Positions 14,292-15,712 of a DNA stretch of 15,712 nucleotides are shown piece by piece. The stretch lies in the NCBI GenBank assembly GCA_000434055.1, contig HF999643.1, positions 1-15,712 on the forward strand, in the 5' to 3' direction. This stretch comes from Ruminococcus sp. CAG:488. GTDB lineage: Bacteria; Bacillota; Clostridia; Oscillospirales; Acutalibacteraceae. How positions within the stretch are numbered: the stretch's first letter is position 1; every line of letters begins with the position of its first letter. Position numbers and translations under genes: made by a program. The notes beneath the pieces were generated by a model, which ran no database searches, was not told the DNA's origin, and saw only the letters and a list, made by a program, of their open reading frames with translations.

Positions 14292-14345
14292 CGCCGATTA
14301 AATTTCATGCAAAGACGTTGCATGAGGGATGCTGTTCAATCGGCG
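14292..14345 (-). promoter_or_regulatory. Nested hairpins in the hemolysin III leader
   Basis: An outer arm CGCCGATT (14292-14299) pairs with AATCGGCG (14338-14345). Inside, TCATGCAA (14305-14312) pairs with TTGCATGA (14318-14325) around a 5-nt loop. All 16 pairs are perfect. On the minus strand this lies between the predicted transcription start (near 14355) and the ribosome binding site, so it would form in the mRNA leader. It does not match a riboswitch consensus I can recall. Confidence 0.6.
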
Positions 14346-14361
14346 TCGGTTTATTGATTTC

Positions 14362-14390
14362 ATTGTACGACGAAAACCGGCAAAAGTCAC
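14362..14390 (-). promoter_or_regulatory. Candidate sigma-A promoter for the hemolysin III gene
   Basis: Read on the minus strand, GTGACT (14390-14385) and TACAAT (14367-14362) are separated by 17 nt, matching the -35 consensus at 4 of 6 and the -10 consensus at 5 of 6. Transcription would begin near 14355, about 100 nt before the ATG at 14255. Confidence 0.5.
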
Positions 14391-14410
14391 CCTACACCGT
14401 GTTTCGGGCT

Positions 14411-14458
14411 CTCTACAGTGATTCTACTCCGGGTAGAGTGATTTTTTTGAACTCTACC
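14411..14458. promoter_or_regulatory. CTCTAC-type dyad cluster, possible operator
   Basis: CTCTAC at 14411, TCTAC at 14423 and ACTCTACC at 14451-14458 are all complementary to a single GGTAGAGT at 14432-14439. The 15-bp TCTACTCCGGGTAGA (14423-14437) is a near-perfect palindrome with one mismatched pair, and GGTAGAGT/ACTCTACC can form an alternative 8-bp stem with an 11-nt loop. The cluster sits upstream of both divergent promoters and resembles a regulator binding site or mutually exclusive hairpins. No specific regulator can be named. Confidence 0.45.
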
Positions 14459-14500
14459 GAGCGAAATTCGACGTTTTTTGAAAAAAATTCCCTATAACTC

Positions 14501-14529
14501 TTGATAAATCTTTCACAGACTGATATAAT
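14501..14529 (+). promoter_or_regulatory. Strong sigma-A promoter of the NifU-like/GGGtGRT operon
   Basis: TTGATA (14501-14506) and a perfect TATAAT (14524-14529) are separated by exactly 17 nt. The expected start is about 14535-14537, right on the first bases of the long inverted repeat. The promoter lies about 220 nt before the first ATG, giving a long leader. The match is 11 of 12 consensus bases. Confidence 0.85.
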
Positions 14530-14533
14530 AATC

Positions 14534-14699
14534 GGGTAACCACTGATTTATTGAGAAGCACAAATCTTGACGGTATATTTCTTGTCATATCGCACAAACC
14601 ATCTTGTCAATACGAACAGTATTAACTGCGATGCCTTGTACGATCTGACGAAAAATCTACTCGCCTATTTTTGCGCTTTCAATCAATCAGCGGTTACCC
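14534..14699 (+). ncRNA. Candidate structured leader RNA closed by a ~30-bp stem
   Basis: GGGTAACC (14534-14541) pairs perfectly with GGTTACCC (14692-14699), and the pairing continues inward to about 14564/14670 with three A-C or T-C mismatches, one G-U wobble and one bulge. Inside, ATCGCA (14589-14594) pairs with TGCGAT (14627-14632), and AATAC (14609-14613) pairs with GTATT (14619-14623) around GAACA, giving a branched or elongated fold. The predicted transcription start coincides with the left arm. No U-tract follows the right arm, so this is not a simple terminator. It lies 57 nt before the ATG of the NifU-like gene. I recognise no known Rfam class; a small transposon-like element with terminal inverted repeats is the main alternative. 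Confidence 0.6.
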
Positions 14700-14756
14700 A
14701 GATTGGGATACACCAAAACCGGTAAAACCCCGAAAAACCGAAAGGAGATTTTTATA

Positions 14757-15449
14757 ATGAACTATTCAGCAGAAGTTCAGGGAATGTGCTGTGTAGCCAA
14801 GGGTCCGAAACATGATCCGGCTCCGATTCCCGAAGAAGGCAAGTGGATCGCTGCAAAGCAGATCACTGATATTTCAGGCTATACCCACGGTGTGGGCTGG
14901 TGCGCACCTCAGCAGGGTGCCTGCAAGCTTTCGCTTAACGTTAAGGGCGGCGTTATCGAAGAGGCTCTTGTTGAGACTATCGGCTGCTCAGGTATGACAC
15001 ATTCCGCAGCTATGGCGGCTGAGATCCTTCCCGGAAAGACAATTCTTGAGGCTCTCAACACTGACCTTGTCTGCGACGCTATCAATACAGCTATGCGTGA
15101 GCTTTTCCTTCAGATTGTTTACGGTCGTACACAGTCCGCTTTCTCGGAGGACGGTCTTGTAATCGGCGCAGGTATGGAGGATCTCGGTAAGGGTGCTCGC
15201 TCCATGGTCGGCACAATGTACGGCACAAAGGCAAAGGGCGTTCGTTATCTTGAGATGACAGAGGGCTATTGCACAAGAATGGCTCTTGACGCTGACGATC
15301 AGGTTATCGGTTATGAATTCGTTTCTCTCGGCAAGATGACCGACTTCATCAAGAAGGGCATGGAGCCGAACGAGGCATATGAGAAATCAAAGGGCACATA
15401 CGGCCGCTTCGACGAAGCTGTTAAGTATATCGACCCGAGAAAAGAATAA
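14757..15449 (+). CDS. NifU-like iron-sulfur cluster scaffold protein (GGGtGRT-associated)
   Basis: A 230-residue cytoplasmic protein resembling the NifU/IscU N-terminal scaffold fold. Evidence is the segment GACKLSLNVKGGVIEEALVE (54-73) followed by TIGCSGMTHSAAMAAEIL with C77, and C106 in TDLVCDAIN: three cysteines placed roughly like the scaffold ligands of IscU. Further cysteines are C11, C12, C49 and C172. It is longer than IscU (about 130), with an added C-terminal half of unknown role (RSMVGTMYGTKAKGVRYLEM, 148-167). Many GCT, CGT, GGT and AAG codons suggest high expression. The ATG at 14757 follows AAAGGAGATTTTTATA; an upstream in-frame ATG at 14703 lies before that site. It leads an operon with the GGGtGRT gene behind a strong promoter and structured leader. 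Confidence 0.85.
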   Translation: MNYSAEVQGMCCVAKGPKHDPAPIPEEGKWIAAKQITDISGYTHGVGWCAPQQGACKLSLNVKGGVIEEALVETIGCSGMTHSAAMAAEILPGKTILEALNTDLVCDAINTAMRELFLQIVYGRTQSAFSEDGLVIGAGMEDLGKGARSMVGTMYGTKAKGVRYLEMTEGYCTRMALDADDQVIGYEFVSLGKMTDFIKKGMEPNEAYEKSKGTYGRFDEAVKYIDPRKE

Positions 15450-15468
15450 TTGAAGGAGGAATAACGCA

Positions 15469-15712
15469 ATGGCACAGTTTGAAGGTTATGAGAGACGTGA
15501 GGCTAAGATCCTCGGCGTTCTTAAAGAGTACGGTATTTCCTCCATCGACGAATGTAAGGAAATCACACTTGCAAAGGGTATCGACGTTGACCAGATCGTT
15601 CGTTCAACTCAGCCCATTTGCTTTGAAAATGCTATCTGGGCTTACACTGTAGGCGCAGCTATCGCTATCAAGATGGGTTGCACAAAGGCTGCCGACGCCG
15701 CTGCCGCTATCG
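15469..15712 (+). CDS. GGGtGRT-family protein, 5' part
   Basis: The first 81 residues of a protein that runs off the window. The start MAQFEGYERREAKILGVL, followed by QPICFENAIWAYTVGAAIAI (48-67) and KMGCTKAADAAAAI, matches my recollection of the N-terminus of the conserved anaerobe family named GGGtGRT after a glycine-rich motif that would lie later in the protein, outside the window. The function is unknown. The gene is regularly found next to the NifU-like scaffold, as here, which suggests an iron-sulfur-dependent protein or complex. AAGGAGGAATAACGCA gives a strong ribosome binding site 19 nt after the scaffold stop. Its codon use resembles that of the scaffold gene and is consistent with strong expression. 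Confidence 0.85.
   Translation, partial: MAQFEGYERREAKILGVLKEYGISSIDECKEITLAKGIDVDQIVRSTQPICFENAIWAYTVGAAIAIKMGCTKAADAAAAI

Noticed and set aside
14534..14699. Interpretation of the long inverted repeat as a miniature transposable element
   Set aside because: No target-site duplication is visible at the ends (flanks ATC and AGA), and the left arm coincides with the predicted transcription start. It is kept as the main alternative rather than excluded.
14534..14756. T-box or known metabolite riboswitch in the NifU-like leader
   Set aside because: No T-box sequence, specifier stem or terminator/antiterminator was found, and no conserved core of the common riboswitch classes was recognised by eye.
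1..15712. CRISPR arrays, tRNA or rRNA genes, transposases, phage genes, toxin-antitoxin or defence genes
   Set aside because: No regularly spaced repeats, cloverleaf-like sequence or matching protein families were seen on either strand.

Overview
The window reads as chromosomal DNA of a low-to-medium GC Firmicute of class Clostridia, most likely an Oscillospiraceae/Ruminococcaceae-type gut anaerobe. This is inference from gene content: a CwlD-like amidase typical of spore formers, paired half-size TauE/SafE proteins, a NifU-like/GGGtGRT gene pair, AGGAGG-type ribosome binding sites and intergenic palindromic repeats of a kind common in gut clostridia. No rRNA, tRNA, phage, transposase or CRISPR locus was seen.

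Positions 1-10403 hold one long plus-strand run with very short gaps or overlaps: the 3' end of thymidylate kinase (tmk), a DUF2156 protein, a GNAT acetyltransferase, a DJ-1/PfpI protein, the transglycosylase MltG, a U32 peptidase-family protein, a MurE-type Mur ligase, a class A penicillin-binding protein, RuvX and a VanZ-family membrane protein. Its core is peptidoglycan metabolism: precursor ligation (Mur ligase), polymerisation and cross-linking (PBP1A) and glycan-strand cleavage (MltG). Housekeeping genes for nucleotides, DNA and RNA modification are threaded between. A convergent pair of half-length TSUP transporter genes follows on the minus strand (10542-11248). Divergently from these, a plus-strand CwlD-like amidase and radA form a two-gene unit (11293-13392) that ends in a clear intrinsic terminator.

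Positions 13393-13595 are a non-coding patch of repeat-like sequence, then a minus-strand hemolysin III/PAQR-family gene (13596-14255). The 501-bp gap at 14256-14756 is the richest regulatory stretch. It holds a minus-strand promoter and nested hairpins in the hemolysin III leader, a cluster of CTCTAC-type dyads, and a near-consensus plus-strand promoter (TTGATA, 17 nt, TATAAT). The predicted start of that promoter falls on the left arm of a roughly 165-nt element closed by a stem of about 30 bp.

This structured leader precedes a NifU-like iron-sulfur scaffold gene and the 5' end of a GGGtGRT-family gene, a conserved anaerobe pair of unknown function. The leader plus this pair is the best candidate here for an undescribed system. 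The other genes belong to recognisable families; the Mur ligase is divergent at positions that normally bind diaminopimelate.
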